Assembly (NCBI GenBank): GCA_016748015.1
Contig: JAAOMT010000227.1
Location: 285,856-349,855, forward strand
Source: Geosiphon pyriformis
Lineage: Eukaryota; Glomeromycota; Glomeromycetes; Archaeosporales; Geosiphonaceae
Direction of reading: 5' to 3'
DNA: 64,000 nt
Of the stretch, positions 24,659 through 36,541 are shown in pieces. The notes beneath the pieces were generated by a model. The model was not told the DNA's origin. It was given only the letters and a program-made list of their open reading frames with translations, and ran no database searches. Within the stretch, counting starts at the first letter, position 1, and each line of letters starts with the position of its first letter. A program made the translations under genes and the position numbers.

Positions 24659-25275
24659 GCAGTAATATTAGAAGTAAAAAAAAAAAAATTGAGCAGTTAG
24701 AAACCATTCACATCACAAATATTAATAAATAATTATTTACTATCTCAATTCACTTTTCACTATCAATATTTTATATTGATAGAGATTGATACTTAACCAC
24801 ACTAGAACAATAGCTCTTGATCATGGCTATTGACAAAATATTAACTTACAAACACCTTGGCTTATCTTCTTTTTTTTTCTTTATTTTCTTTATTTTTTTT
24901 TCTTTTTTTGATTTTATTGTTGCTCACTAATTGACTAAGGATTAAAGCACTGAGTTATTGACATCAAGGATAGCCTAGTAAAAGACCCCAAAGGAAGAGT
25001 ATAGGAATTGGGTACTTAAGGATAGCTTACCAGAAAAGCATCTCTGTCAAGTTTACCGGCCACTATGTTGAGAAAGAAATTCAATGGAATTGCAATTCTA
25101 GGAGACTACTAGAAAGATAACACTATTAAATCTCTGTCCATTATACAAAGAACTCCAACTCAAAACCTTTAGATAAAACAACACCTTCAGATATTACCAA
25201 CAATATTATATTAATTGAGCACCAAGTTACAGGTTTGTTATTTGCTTTGAGATCCCAAATAATTATCTGTAACAT

Positions 25276-27500
25276 TTGGTGCTCCCTGTGAGATATAATC
25301 TTACAGAGAACAGCACCAACAACAAGCATCCAAAAGTGGCAGAACCAGAAATTATAGGAGCAAACCACTTAGGATTTGCCAAATTCTTGTTTCAACAGTA
25401 CAGCCAACAATTGGAATTAAACAACAACCACTATCCAGCAGAATCCACTTTCAACTTTTACGTCAACAATAAAATCACAGACTGCTTAGGAGGAACAGTT
25501 AATCTTGAATCTGCAAAAGAAAATTTCTATATGGAATTATTTCAACATACCAGTTTACTAAGAAACTACAGTTTCACACCAATTATTAGAGAAATCAACC
25601 AGACTATTGAAAGATATACACAACAACAATTCCCAATTACTTATGCAGACAAAGGAAAGAGAAGACTACAAACATCAGCAATAACCCCAAAACAAATACA
25701 ACTACTTATTTGAAAAAAAACCAGAGTTGAATTACCAACCAATTCATCATACCATTATACATTAGGAAGTGCCATTAACATCTCATCAACAGACATGTCA
25801 ACATTACACACAACATCAACATTTGAATGACTTTTATTTCAAAGTAAACAAAAGAAAGCAGAATTATTAGGAATCTACAGCAATTATTTTGAAGGATTTA
25901 AATCACAATTACCAACACCATTAGAATTCCAATCACTGTCACCTCAACCAGATTTCAGAAACACAAGTCCCTAGAAGATAACAGAATCAAAAGAGAAAGA
26001 AAAAAAAGAAGCCGAAGATCAAAAATTTACTTATCAGAAACCGATTGCAGAAAATCCAGACATTGAAACCCTGAACTTTCAAACTTAGTAAGATTTTAAT
26101 TTGGAAAATCCAGAAATTGAAACTCCAAACTTTTAAACTCCTTAAGATCCAAACTTTACAAACCCTAATATTAATAATCAACAACACTTACCTCTAGTTA
26201 TTGTAATCAATCCACTACCAGCTTCACCAATCATCGAACAGCAACAACAACAGCCACTTTAACCATCTCAACAACCACAGCAGCCATTTTAACAGCTGCA
26301 ACAACAACTTCAACAACCCAACTTGGATCTAATGGTCTATGCTCCAACAGCAAAACTCGAGAAATTCACTGGCAAAGAAGATGATGCCCAGATCTGGCTT
26401 AACAATGTTGAAAAGACCATTACAGCCAATAGATAAAATGACACAAAAGCCCTCCAAGCCATCCCTTATTTTCTACAGAATACCACCAACTCATGATATC
26501 AAAGTTTAGCCACCAAATCTCAGACATTCCAGAAATTCAAAATTGCATTCCTGTGATACTTTAGTAATAATAACAGTATTAATTGCCTAACAAATACTTT
26601 CACTACTATTAAGCAAGGAGAAAATGAAGCAGTCACTACTTACTTAGGATGCTTTCACAGAAATCTGCACCAAATCCAGGCCATACAGGCTGATTATTTC
26701 ACAACACCACAAATCCTAAATCAATTCATCAGAGGTCTGTATAGTAGCATCCTTCAACATGTATACTCAATACATCCAGCAAACCTTCAAGCTGCAGTTA
26801 CAAACACCAAAGACTTCAAAGCTGCTGAACTCAAGGCTAACCATGCCCAAGCCATAAATCTAGTAATGAATGGATCATCTGAATTGGATTCCAAATTGAA
26901 ACAATTTAGTGATTCCATCAATCAGAAATTAGAGGAATACTTAGCTAACAATTGCACAATTTATCAACCACCACAACAACGCAATTATTCCAAAAATGTG
27001 AATTATTTCTAGAATCAGTCATGTCTAACATCCTTGACTAATCAGCAGTGGCAGCAGAAAACACATGCTTGCCACTATTGTAATAAACAAGAACATTTAC
27101 AGTTTAAATGCCGTAAATGGCTAATTAAACAAAAATCAGGCCCTCAGTATTGAAACTCCAATTGCTGACTACAAACTCAAAATTACATCAGTAATCAATT
27201 ACCAGAACAATATCAACCAAATTATGTATCTATGACACAACTGCCAATCTATCAACTACCAATTTATTAGCCAACAACACCCATTATTTATCAATCACAG
27301 TTCTAACTCATTTATTAGCCACAGCTTTAGGTAATCTATCAGCTCCAACAAATTCAAATACTGCCACAGAACTTACCTCAAAACAGAACCCAAAGGCCAA
27401 GATTGACCCAACAAAGCTAGAGATCATTAATGGTAGTCCATCAACCAATCTCCAGTTCTTCCACACAACCAGCAGAATCTCAACAATAGAATTTGGGCAC
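25276..27500 (+). pseudogene. gag of element B
   Basis: Gag forms the capsid and binds RNA. The N-terminal 145 codons (25276-25713) are open and include GANHLGFAKFLFQQYSQQLE. The frame has no ATG near its 5' end. It opens just after a TAA in the LTR and passes a GTG-GCA-GAA that all four copies share (GTG-ACA-GAA in A). Stops then interrupt a Q/P-rich linker, a retrotransposon capsid (Retrotrans_gag-like, about 26330-26900), a knuckle CHYCNKQEHLQFKC (about 27069) and a Q/Y/P-rich tail. The 5'-most part is better preserved than in C or D. Confidence 0.8.
25277..25320 (+). promoter_or_regulatory. Primer-binding site and hairpin of element B
   Basis: Two bases after the LTR, TGGTGCTCCCTGTGAGAT (25277-25294) begins with TGG, as a PBS should. 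The implied tRNA 3' end has CCA and a C at position 61, consistent with a real tRNA. The following bases ATCTTACAG...AGCACCA pair with the PBS, giving a stem of about 16 pairs around an ATA loop. Confidence 0.65.
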
Positions 27501-27519
27501 TGAGTATGTCCAAAACCCA

Positions 27520-27942
27520 AATTCCCAGAACTATTTAAGTCTTCTGATTACTTCAAAAGATGCCCAACCCAATAATTTAAAAACCAACCAACAATCAACA
27601 CTTATCAGCAATATCTCACCAGCAACTGTTACCAATAATGAGTTACTCACAGCTATCTTTCCATTCAAACTTGAAGAACTGATATTTACATCCTTGTTCA
27701 GTGGAGCCACACTCAAGAAAAAACCAATCACCATAATATACACTGATGCAAAAGTTGATGGCCATCCCATTAAATTGATCTTAGATAGTAGATTAGCTGG
27801 CAGCATTATCACAAGACAGCTCATGGACCAATTAGGTCACTGAATTGATCGAGCTGCCAGTGCAAGGATAATTACAACTAATGGAGCAACCAAGACTCCA
27901 ATTGATGAAATAGATAACTTGCTCATAAAAATCAATGGCATC
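27520..27942 (+). pseudogene. Protease of element B, N-terminal part
   Basis: Retropepsin-like aspartic protease that matures Gag-Pol. Reads YTDAKVDGHPIKLILDSRLA. The active-site triplet is Asp-Ser-Arg at 27784-27792, where the family needs DSG or DTG (GGA to AGA). Then IITRQLMDQLGH. The frame is cut by element C, and the rest of the protease resumes at 38063 in the expected frame. Confidence 0.85.
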
Positions 27943-27946
27943 ATGG

Positions 27947-28784
27947 TGTTACTTATAGAAATATAGGGAATATATATTAGCATAGTTATTAGCCAATCAG
28001 AAGTAGATGTAGTAAAATGTGAAATTCCAGGATTCCTCTCAGGAATTGCAAGATTCCAGGAATTACAGAATTCTCACAAGGAATCACAAGATTCCAGAAT
28101 TCCAGGATTTTTCTCAAAGGAATTGCAGGATTTCTGTTGTGAAGAATTAAGGAATTGAGGAATCTCAATTATGTATATATAGCAGTAAAATTAAAAGCTG
28201 AAAAAACAGACCTCTCAGTTTAGATTTAATCAAAGCAACTCTCCAAAATCACAATTATCTAATAAATAACTATTTATTATCTCAAAACTCACGTCTACTA
28301 TCAACTATTTATGTTGATAGTAATTGATACTTAACCATACTGGAACAATAGCTCTTAATCATGGCTATTGATGGGATACTAAAGTTGCAAATTGCTTTGG
28401 CTTATTTCTTTATATTTCTTTATTTTCTTTATTTTCTTTGATTTTGTTATTGTGCACTAACCAATTGATTAAAAGCGCTGATTACTGACGTCAAGGATTG
28501 CCTGGTAAAAGACCCTTGTGAGTGGGTAGGACACATACAGAAGATACAGATTACTTATCAGAGGATTGCTGGCCACCAAGCCGAGAAAAAAATTGACAAA
28601 CTTGTGAGTCTGAGAAGCTATAGATAAAACAACTATTGAATCTCTGTCCATTATACAAAGAACTCATTTGGAAAACCTTTAGATACCAACTACTTAAAGA
28701 TATTATCAACAACGTAAGTAGCTTTTGAGCACCAAGTTATGGGTTTGTTATTTGACCTGAGACCCCAAATAATTAACTGTAACA
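27947..28784 (+). repeat. 5' LTR of element C
   Basis: 838 bp, TGTTAC...GTAACA. U3 has clustered GAATTCC-type palindromic repeats (about 28020-28160), followed by TATATATA and a conserved R-U5. Closely similar to 37215-38058. Confidence 0.95.
28174..28181 (+). promoter_or_regulatory. TATA box of the C 5' LTR
   Basis: TATATATA in the conserved block ATGTATATATAGCAGTA. Transcription would be expected to start some 25-35 bases downstream. Confidence 0.7.
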
Positions 28785-28786
28785 TT

Positions 28787-28832
28787 TGGTGCTTTCTGTG
28801 AGGTATAATCTTACAGAGAACCAGCACTAACA
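28787..28832 (+). promoter_or_regulatory. Primer-binding site and hairpin of element C
   Basis: TGGTGCTTTCTGTGAGGT (28787-28804) lies two bases after the LTR. It is followed by a partly complementary arm ending AGCACTA. Same arrangement as B, D and (on the minus strand) A. Confidence 0.6.
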
Positions 28833-30990
28833 AACACCATCCAAAAGTGGCAGAATCAAAAAATATAGGAGCAAACCATTTAGAATTTGCGAAATCCTTA
28901 TTTTAACATTATTGTCAACACTTGGAATTAAACCACAATCATATATCTGCCGAATCAGCCTTTAATTTCTTTGTCAATAAAAAGATTTCCTCTTTGTTAG
29001 GAACACCAGTGAATATTGAACCAGCAAGGGAAACTTTCTATAAAGAATTAATTCAAAACACCAACCTACCAACAAATCATAATTTCGCATCCATTATTAC
29101 TGAGATCAACAAAGAAATTGAACATCACATCCAACAAAGATATCCAATTACATACACTAGTAAAGGCAAAAGAAAACTACAAATACCAGCAGTAACTTCC
29201 AGAAAGATACAACTACGTACTTGGAAGAAGACAAGAGTTGAATCACCAACCAATCTATCTTATTATTATACACCCAGAAGTGTCATCAACATTTTATCAA
29301 CAGACATGTCCACATCAAACATGACATCAGCATTTGGATGATTCCCATTCCAAAGTAAACAAAGGAAAACAGAATTATTAGGACCATATGGCAAATACTT
29401 TGAAAGATTTAAATCGTGATCATCAACACCATCAGGAATTTGATCACCACTGTCTCAACTAGACTTTGGAACTGTTACCCCATGGGAACTATCTGAAGAA
29501 AAAGAGGAAGAAGAATTGGAAAATCAAAAATTTACTTACTAGAATCTGATTACTGAAAACTCGGAAGTTGAAACACTGAATCTTCAAACCCAGCAAAATT
29601 TAAATTTAAAAAACCTGGAAATTGAAACTCCAAATATTCAACCACCACCAAATCAGAACAATCAGAACCCCAATCTAATTAATCAACCAGACTTACCTTC
29701 CATTATCATCATTAACCCACCACCAGTTGAACTAATTGGCCAGCCACCACAACAATTACATTAGCAGATTCAACAGCCACTAGTACTACTTCCACAACCA
29801 CCACAACCCAACTTAGATCCAATGGCATATGCACCAATAGTTAAACTCGAGAAATTCACTGGCGAAGAGGACAATGCTCAAGCCTAGATCAATGACGTCG
29901 CCAAAGCAATCACCACTAATAACTGGGATAACACCAGAACCATGCAAGTCATCTCCTATTTTCTCAAAGACACAGCAGACTCTTGGTATTACAGTCTAGC
30001 CCAGAAACCTTAAAACTTTAATGCCTTCAAATTAGAATTTTTGAGGTATTTTAGTGATAACAACAGCATCAACCACTTGGCAAGTACTTTCACCACCATT
30101 AAACAAAGAGACACAGAAACAGTCACCACTTACTTGGGATGCTTCCATAGAAATTTGCGCCAAATTCAGGCAATTCAAGCTAATTACTTTACAATACCAC
30201 AGATCTTGAACCAATTCATCTGAGGATTGTGCAGTAGCATCCTTCAGCAAGTACGTCCAATGCATTCAGTTAATCTCCCAACTGCTATGACTCATGTCAG
30301 AGATTTTGAAGCAGCCGAGTTAGAAGCTAACCATGCCCAAGCTGTGAATTTAGTAATAAATGGATCATCTGACCTGGATTCCAAGCTAAAACAATTCAAT
30401 GACAACATCAATCAGAAATTAGAGAGCTATTTAGCTAACAATCATGCAATTTATCAGCCACCAAATGATTTAGGAAATGCAAATTATTTCCAGAATTAAT
30501 CATGTCCAAGATCATCCATTAATCAGTCATGACAGTCAGAAATGTGTGTCTGCTACAACTGTGGTAAACAAGAGCATATTAAGACAAACTGCCATACTTA
30601 TAGCAATCCACAATCGGAAAATCATTATCGAAATCCTGATCACCAGTTTCAGACTCTGAATTACCAATCCAATCAAGAGCAATATCAAAACACTTATCTG
30701 TCTATGATGCAGCAATCAATTTATCAGCCAACAATATATTAATCACCAATTTATTAGCCGCAGCCACCAACAATTTATCAACCACAGCCACAAGTCATTT
30801 ATCAGCCGCAGCCTCAAGTAATTTATCAACCCCAACAAGTTCAAATGCTGCACCAAAACTCAGCTATGATGACATCAGAAAACCCGAGATCTAGAGTCAC
30901 CCAAAACTGGAGATCAGTGATGGTTGTTCATCAACCAATCCCCAGTTCATCAGGCTAACAAACAAGATTTCATCAGTGGGATTTGGGTAT
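28815..30990 (+). pseudogene. gag of element C
   Basis: One frame throughout, interrupted by about ten stops. In order: N-terminal region with AESAFNFFVNKKI (from 28922), a linker rich in acidic residues, Gln and Pro, a capsid domain (about 29830-30480) with FLRYFSDNNSINHLASTF and TYLGCFHRNLRQIQ, then a CCHC knuckle CYNCGKQEHIKTNC (about 30551-30592), and a tail of repeated YQP units. No ATG precedes the N-terminal region in frame; the shared GTG-GCA-GAA is present. Stops include CAA-to-TAA and TGG-to-TGA changes. Confidence 0.85.
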
Positions 30991-31019
30991 TAGTTCCACC
31001 TAAAACCCAAATTCTCAGA

Positions 31020-31800
31020 ACTATTTAAGTCTCCTAATTACCCTAGAAGACGTCATCTCCAACAATCCAGAACTTGATCAACAACCAACAATACTTACCA
31101 ACAACATCTCACCAGCAATTGTTATCAATGATGAGTTTTTAGCAGCCATCTTTCCATTTAAACTTGAGGAAGTTATGTCAGTCTCTTTATTCAGTAAAGC
31201 AGCTCTGGAAGAAAAACCCATCACTGCCATGTATACTGATGCAAAAGTCAATGGCCACTCTATCAAGTTAATTCTTGACAGTGGTTTAGCAGGCAGCATC
31301 ATCACATAACAACTCATAGATTAATTAAGTCGCTGAGTTGATTGAGCTGTCAGTGCTAGAATTATCACTGCTGATGGTATCACAAAAATGCCTATTGGTG
31401 AAATCGATGACTTCCCAATTGAAGTTAATGGTATTATTACTTCCATCAAAGTCTTGGTAATGAAAGCAACCCAATACCAAGCATTAATGGGCAATGATTG
31501 GTTGTCTAAAAACAATGCCGTCCTCGACTGGACCACACAGGAGCTCCAGCTCAGCCAAAATGGGCAACACATGCAAGTACTGACAATATGTGGCCATTTC
31601 AAACCTAACAATGTTATGACATCAGTGCCGCTTATTGACCTTGAGGAGAAAAAACTAAAGCCTACTTGGGAGGCATACCAAGTATCATGGGCCAACGTTA
31701 ACCACAACAAACTGTCACCAATACTATTGTGGGACGACAACCCCAAGGGAAAGCAAAGAAAGGAACTTACCTGGGAAATGGACAACCTGACCTAGACCGA
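31020..31800 (+). pseudogene. Aspartic protease of element C
   Basis: Retropepsin-like. The active-site triplet Asp-Ser-Gly (31277-31285) in IKLILDSGLAGSIIT is intact here and only here among the four copies. Two stops follow (ITxQLIDx). The second lobe ends with YQALMGNDWLSKNNAVLDW, typical of Ty3/gypsy proteases (the GxDWL motif). A charged, Trp-rich tail (31650-31795) leads into the Cys-rich module in the same frame. Confidence 0.88.
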
Positions 31801-31939
31801 CAATGGTGAAAGGGAACTGACACCAAGCTGGGAATGAGAAAAAAGCAACAAAGGGAAAGGAAAAGTGAAAAAAAAAGAGCCACTGCCAACAAACCCATAT
31901 ACCTCCTATTAACACACAACACCACAACAATTCATCTAT

Positions 31940-32580
31940 TGCCAATCCAAACTAGTGTGCATCAATTGTGGCAAGAAATTGTCGTCAATGGGTGCATGCT
32001 GTAGTGATGATGATGAATATCAGACAGCAACCAAGTTCTATTGCCACACATGCCTTGTCAAATGTTTTGGAAGACCAAAACAAGTGGAAAAATAGGATAA
32101 TACATCATGTTTAGCCTGTGGAGAAACTCTCCTCAACGAAGGAATGTGGAATGACATTCTTGGGAGAGGAAGAATGTGCAACGTTTCCTGCCAATACACA
32201 ATCTTTATCAGTGACTGGGTCAAGAAAGGGACACCAATAGAAGCCACCTGGAGAAGAGCTGTACAGCGATTGGACAGTTGTTCACATGACACCAATGAAT
32301 TATAGTAAATGACAATCGCCAAAATTGAAGGTGTGTTGTCAGAAGAAATCAAGACAATTAAAAACAACCCACCAAAACCCATCGAGCTTGACTGGGATGC
32401 AGAGCCAGTCATAAATTTTCTGAAACCAGAAGAGTTCCATGAACACTACCAAAACTTGGCACCCACTCGAGAGGAGCAAAAACAATGGCTAGCACAGTTG
32501 AATACAAGACTGTGTCACCATTGTTTAATTCCCAGTGACCTTGAATATTGTAATAATTGTAACCTCATTTACAATCCACT
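31940..32580 (+). pseudogene. Cys-rich double zinc module of element C
   Basis: Between protease and dUTPase. The first part reads CINCGKKLS, CHTCLVKCFG, CLACGETLL and CNVSC, a series of Cys pairs that could hold two or three zinc ions. The second is a ribbon CHHCLIPSDLEYCNNC (C-x2-C-x8-C-x2-C, about 32512-32560). I do not recognise the domain in Ty3/gypsy pol. It could be a nucleic-acid binding or ubiquitin-ligase-like module, but no function is shown. Stops at several codons. Confidence 0.7.
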
Positions 32581-32848
32581 ACCATGCATGATCTACATAA
32601 TCCCTGAAGAGGAAGAACCAACCAGCAGCTGTACATCGGAGTTGGAATCACCATTCAATCCCAATTCAAACTCCAACAACAACAACAATGAGAATAATGG
32701 TTTCAGCTCTATTCAAAATGGCAATGACAATAACAACAATATCAACTCAAATTCAAATTTTGACTCAAACTATGAACAATATATCGTGCTTTCTGACCTC
32801 ACCAAAGAACAAGAACTGAAATAGTTCAGCGATAATAATGAAGATATT

Positions 32849-33280
32849 ATGCCAGAATGCGTGCATGATATTAATGCCGAATTTGACTTGAGGTATCTAG
32901 AAAAAGATGCCATCAAATTAGAACCACATTTGCACACCTGCATTGATTTAAAAATAGCACTGGAAATCCCAGCAACAACAATAGTTCAACTAGCATTCTG
33001 GAATAGTTTAGCAAAAAAAAAGATTAATATAAAAGGAGGAATAATTGACACAGGATATGTAAGAAATATCATTGCTATGCTACAAAATGACTCAAAAAAG
33101 ACCTATATAATAGAGCCAAACAAAAAGATAGCACAGACAATATTCTTACCTTTGGTTAAAATAGCTCAGTTAGTACCAGTAGGAAATAGAGAAGAGTTAG
33201 AAATAACAGCAAAAGAGATACAGGGATTTGGGTCAATGGGTAGAATAGATGTACTAGTTAATATGGTGGAGGAAAAAATT
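32849..33280 (+). pseudogene. dUTPase domain of element C
   Basis: Trimeric dUTPase fold by its five motifs: motif 1 HDINAEFDLRYL (Gly before Phe changed to Glu), motif 2 FWNSLAKKK (family ASxSSLAKR-like), motif 3 GGIIDTGYVRNI, motif 4 NKKIAQTIF, motif 5 KEIQGFGSMGRIDV. Preceded by a Ser/Asn/Asp-rich spacer (32640-32770) as in D. About 140 residues, the usual length of a dUTPase. Several motif residues are altered, so this copy is unlikely to be active. Confidence 0.85.
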
Positions 33281-35074
33281 GTTGGCCAAGGAGAAATTAT
33301 CTCAACTGGTTAAGCTATTTCTATTCCACCATATAGCCAGTACATGCTAGCAATAGAAAAGAAGGAAAAGAAGCAAGAACAGATTTTTGAAGCTGAAGCA
33401 AACCTTTGTGAATCAGGAGAGATTGGACTAATCAATCTCCACATACCAGTCAAAAGTTATAGCCACATAAAAATTCTCATCTACTTCAACACTGGCAATA
33501 TCATCAACATACCAGAAAGAACCACCATTGGATATTTAACCACAGAAATAGAAGACCAACCACCAAACCTCATTCCAGACTTTCCACAATTTTGTAAATA
33601 TGTCAACATCACATCACAAACAATCTATGGACGAGACGAATGTTATTTGCTCCAACCAGAACAATTAGAACAAATAAACATGAGAAATCTAGACCCACTA
33701 CAATGTATGCAGCTCAAGATGTTACTCAACAATTTCAATAACATCTTTGCCAGTGAAAACGAATTTGGCAAAACTGATATCATCCAACATCAAATCAAGA
33801 CTGGAGATGCAATGCCAATTAAACAGTGAGCATACAAGGTACCACCAGCCAGCCATGAAATCATTCATTAAGAAATCAATTGAATGCTTGACAATGGGCT
33901 AATCCAGCCATCTATGAGCTCATAGTCATTATCAGTGGTACTCGTCCATAAGAAGAATGGAAAAATCCGATTTTGTGTGGACTACAGGAAACTCAATAGT
34001 GTAACTTGTGGAGACAGCTATCCAACTCTAAGAATACAAAAATTATTTGATGCTTTCGGCAAAAACAAATGGTTCTTAACATTAGACTTGAACAGTGGTT
34101 ACTGGCAAGTAACTGTGAATTCAGCCAACAAAGAGAAGATGGCATTCACCATTATAAAGAGAAACTTTGAGTTTGAAGTTATGTCATTTGGCATAACCAA
34201 CACTCCAGCCACTTTCCAACAGCTAATAGAAATCATTTATACTGGTTTATTGTGAAAATCAGTAGTTGTATACTTAGATGACACCAATGTATTCTCAAAA
34301 ACATTTGATAATCATCTTCATCATCTTTAACAAGTGTTTGAAAGACTAAGAAAAACAGGACTAAAGTTAAATATAACAAAGTGCTTCTTCAGCAAAACAG
34401 AACTAAAATTCTTGGAACACATAGTCAGCAAAGACGGCATCAAAATAGATTCAGAGAAAATAAAGATAGTAAAAAACTTTTCAGTACCAACCAATGTGAC
34501 TGAATTGAAATCATTCTTGGGATTTGCAAGCTATTATCGATACTTTATAAAGAACTTTTCAAAGATAGCTCAACTGTTCAATAATCTGCAAACCAAGAAT
34601 ACCAAATATGAATGAACAAAAAGTCAACAAAAAGCTTTTGATATTCTGAAAAGAAAGCTCATTCAAGCTCCAGTACTAATCTACTCAGATCACAACAAAT
34701 CATTCATTATTATTACTAATACATCAGGCCAAGCATTGGGAGTAGTACTATCTCAGAAGGGACCAGATGGCAGAAAACATCCAATAGCATATGCCAGCCA
34801 AGGTCTAACACCAGCTGAAAAAAACTATGAAACACCAGAACTAGAACATTTAGCAATCTATTGGGCAGTCATGAAGTGGAACGAATACTTGAGCCAAAAG
34901 TTTGATATATACACAGATCATAAAGAGTTAACATTACTTCAAAAGCAAGAATTTGATGATGGCCACCAATCCAGATGGAAAATGGCACTCTCACAATATA
35001 CTTATACTATACACTATAAGAAAGGAAAAGACAACAGAAATGCCGATGGTTTGTCGCAAATAAAACAAATCTAA
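33281..35074 (+). pseudogene. Linker, reverse transcriptase and RNase H of element C
   Basis: After dUTPase comes a beta-rich linker (33344-33829) with GLINLHIPVKSYSHIKI and IPERTTIGYL. RT follows: VLVHKKNGKIRFCVDYRKLN (33935), FLTLDLNSGYWQV, FGITNTPATFQQL and the catalytic box VVYLDDTNVF (about 34264-34290), which is intact. RNase H begins near 34690, with its first catalytic Asp changed to Asn (TNTSGQALG, family TDAS), and ends YTDHKELT and NADGLSQIKQI. Stops at 33881 (TGA) and 34328 (TAA) are shared with other copies. Confidence 0.9.
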
Positions 35075-35135
35075 GAACATTTCAACCCAAAAATATAACA
35101 AAAACAGAACAATACTTATGAAAATATAACAAAAA

Positions 35136-36512
35136 ATGAACACACAAAAATATCAACAACTTCAACACTATATAGATACTCAACAGTTTAAGAAGAAATT
35201 ATCTCAAATGGAACAAAAAAGTATCAAACAACAATCAAAATATTTTATCACTCACTAAAATATATTTTATTAGAAAAATAGAGAAGATTCAGATCAACTA
35301 ACCAGAGTAATTACAGAACCAGAAAAAGAGACAATACTGTTCAACATGCACTCAAATCTAACTGCAGGACATTTTCATAAAAAAGCAACCATAGAAAAAA
35401 CCAGAAAAAAATACTATTGGCCATCAATGTATTCAGACATCATTCAATATGTGCAAAATTGTGATGCTTGTCAAAGAAGAGAAGAAACAAGACCCAGCAA
35501 ACCATTGAAACCAATCAAAATGGGACAATCATTTGACCATATTGGAATTAATTTAGTTGGACCATTGACAATCACCAACAGAAGCAACAGATACATTGCA
35601 GTAGCCATAGACTATCTTACTAAATGGCCAGAAGCAAAAGCAATTCAAAGAGCAGATGCAGAATCTGTTGCCAAATTTGTTTATCAAGAGTTAATCTGCT
35701 AACATGGATGTCCAAAAAAATTATTGTCAGATTAAGGAACTCACTTTGTAAACAGAACACTAGTAGAACTAAGTCAAAAATTTGGAGTTAAGAGACCATT
35801 GTCATCACCATACCATCCACAAACCAATGGACTAGTTGAAAGATTCAATAGAACACTGTGTGAAGCAGTTGCCAAGATCAGTCAAGAAAACCAAGATAAA
35901 TGGGATTTGTTTATACCATCAATACTATTTGCTTATTAGACAATGAAACAAGACATTACACAAGCAACACCATTTGAATTAGTATATGGTAGAACAGCAA
36001 CATTACCAGTCGAGATAGAAGTCAACACTTATCCAACAGAACCAATAACTGTAGACAATTTTTAGGAAACATTACTAAAAAAAACATATGATTTGATGGA
36101 AACTTTAGAAAACAAGCGACAAAGAGCAGCTGATAACATTAAAAAAGCACAAGAAAAACAAAAAGAGAGGCACAATAACCAACTACCAAACAAACCAGTT
36201 GAATTCAAGATTGGAGACAAAGTACTTTTAAATCGTACTAAAGCAGAAAAACAATGGAATGGGAAATTTGACCCCAAATGGAACAGATTATTTCACATAG
36301 AAGAAATTCTAGGAAATAGAGCTTACAAATTAAGACTGAACAACAGAATCTTAGCCAAAGCAGCACATAGTGATTGATTGAAACCATATCACCAGATAGC
36401 ATCAACATCTACCAATAACATTCCACAACTAGAAATACAAAGAATACTAGTCCAACCAGATAAGATTCCACAAGACCTGGAACCAATCATAATCATTAGA
36501 CCAAACATGTAA
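35136..36512 (+). pseudogene. Integrase of element C
   Basis: One frame ahead of RT. The N-terminal HHCC zinc finger is visible as H...H in MHSNLTAGHFHKKA and CDACQRR. The DDE core has INLVGPL (first catalytic Asp changed to Asn), GTHFVNRTL (preceded by a CAA-to-TAA stop) and VERFNRTLCE with the Glu kept. The C-terminal part has FKIGDKVLLNRTKAEKQW and HIEEILGNRAYKLRLNN, then a TAA at 36510. Four internal stops or so, otherwise well preserved. Confidence 0.88.
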
Positions 36513-36541
36513 AATTGAACAACAAAAGAGTATATAAAGAC

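Larger units (their letters stand above)
24371..25274 (+). repeat. 5' LTR of element B
   Basis: 904 bp, TGTTAC at the start and GTAACA at the end, so the termini are inverted repeats. Contains U3 with CATTGCTNAGCAATG-type palindromes, a TATATATA box at 24651-24658, and an AATAAA-like element in R/U5. From the TATA box to the end it is alignable with the LTRs of C and D, while the U3 upstream of it is not. Confidence 0.93.

Noticed and set aside
31321-31785. Minus-strand 154-codon frame
   Set aside because: Antisense shadow of the protease of C.
28815-36512. Alternative genetic code that reads stops as sense
   Set aside because: All three stop codons occur, at different positions in different copies, often opposite Trp, Gln or Arg in a sister copy; only a few positions are shared.
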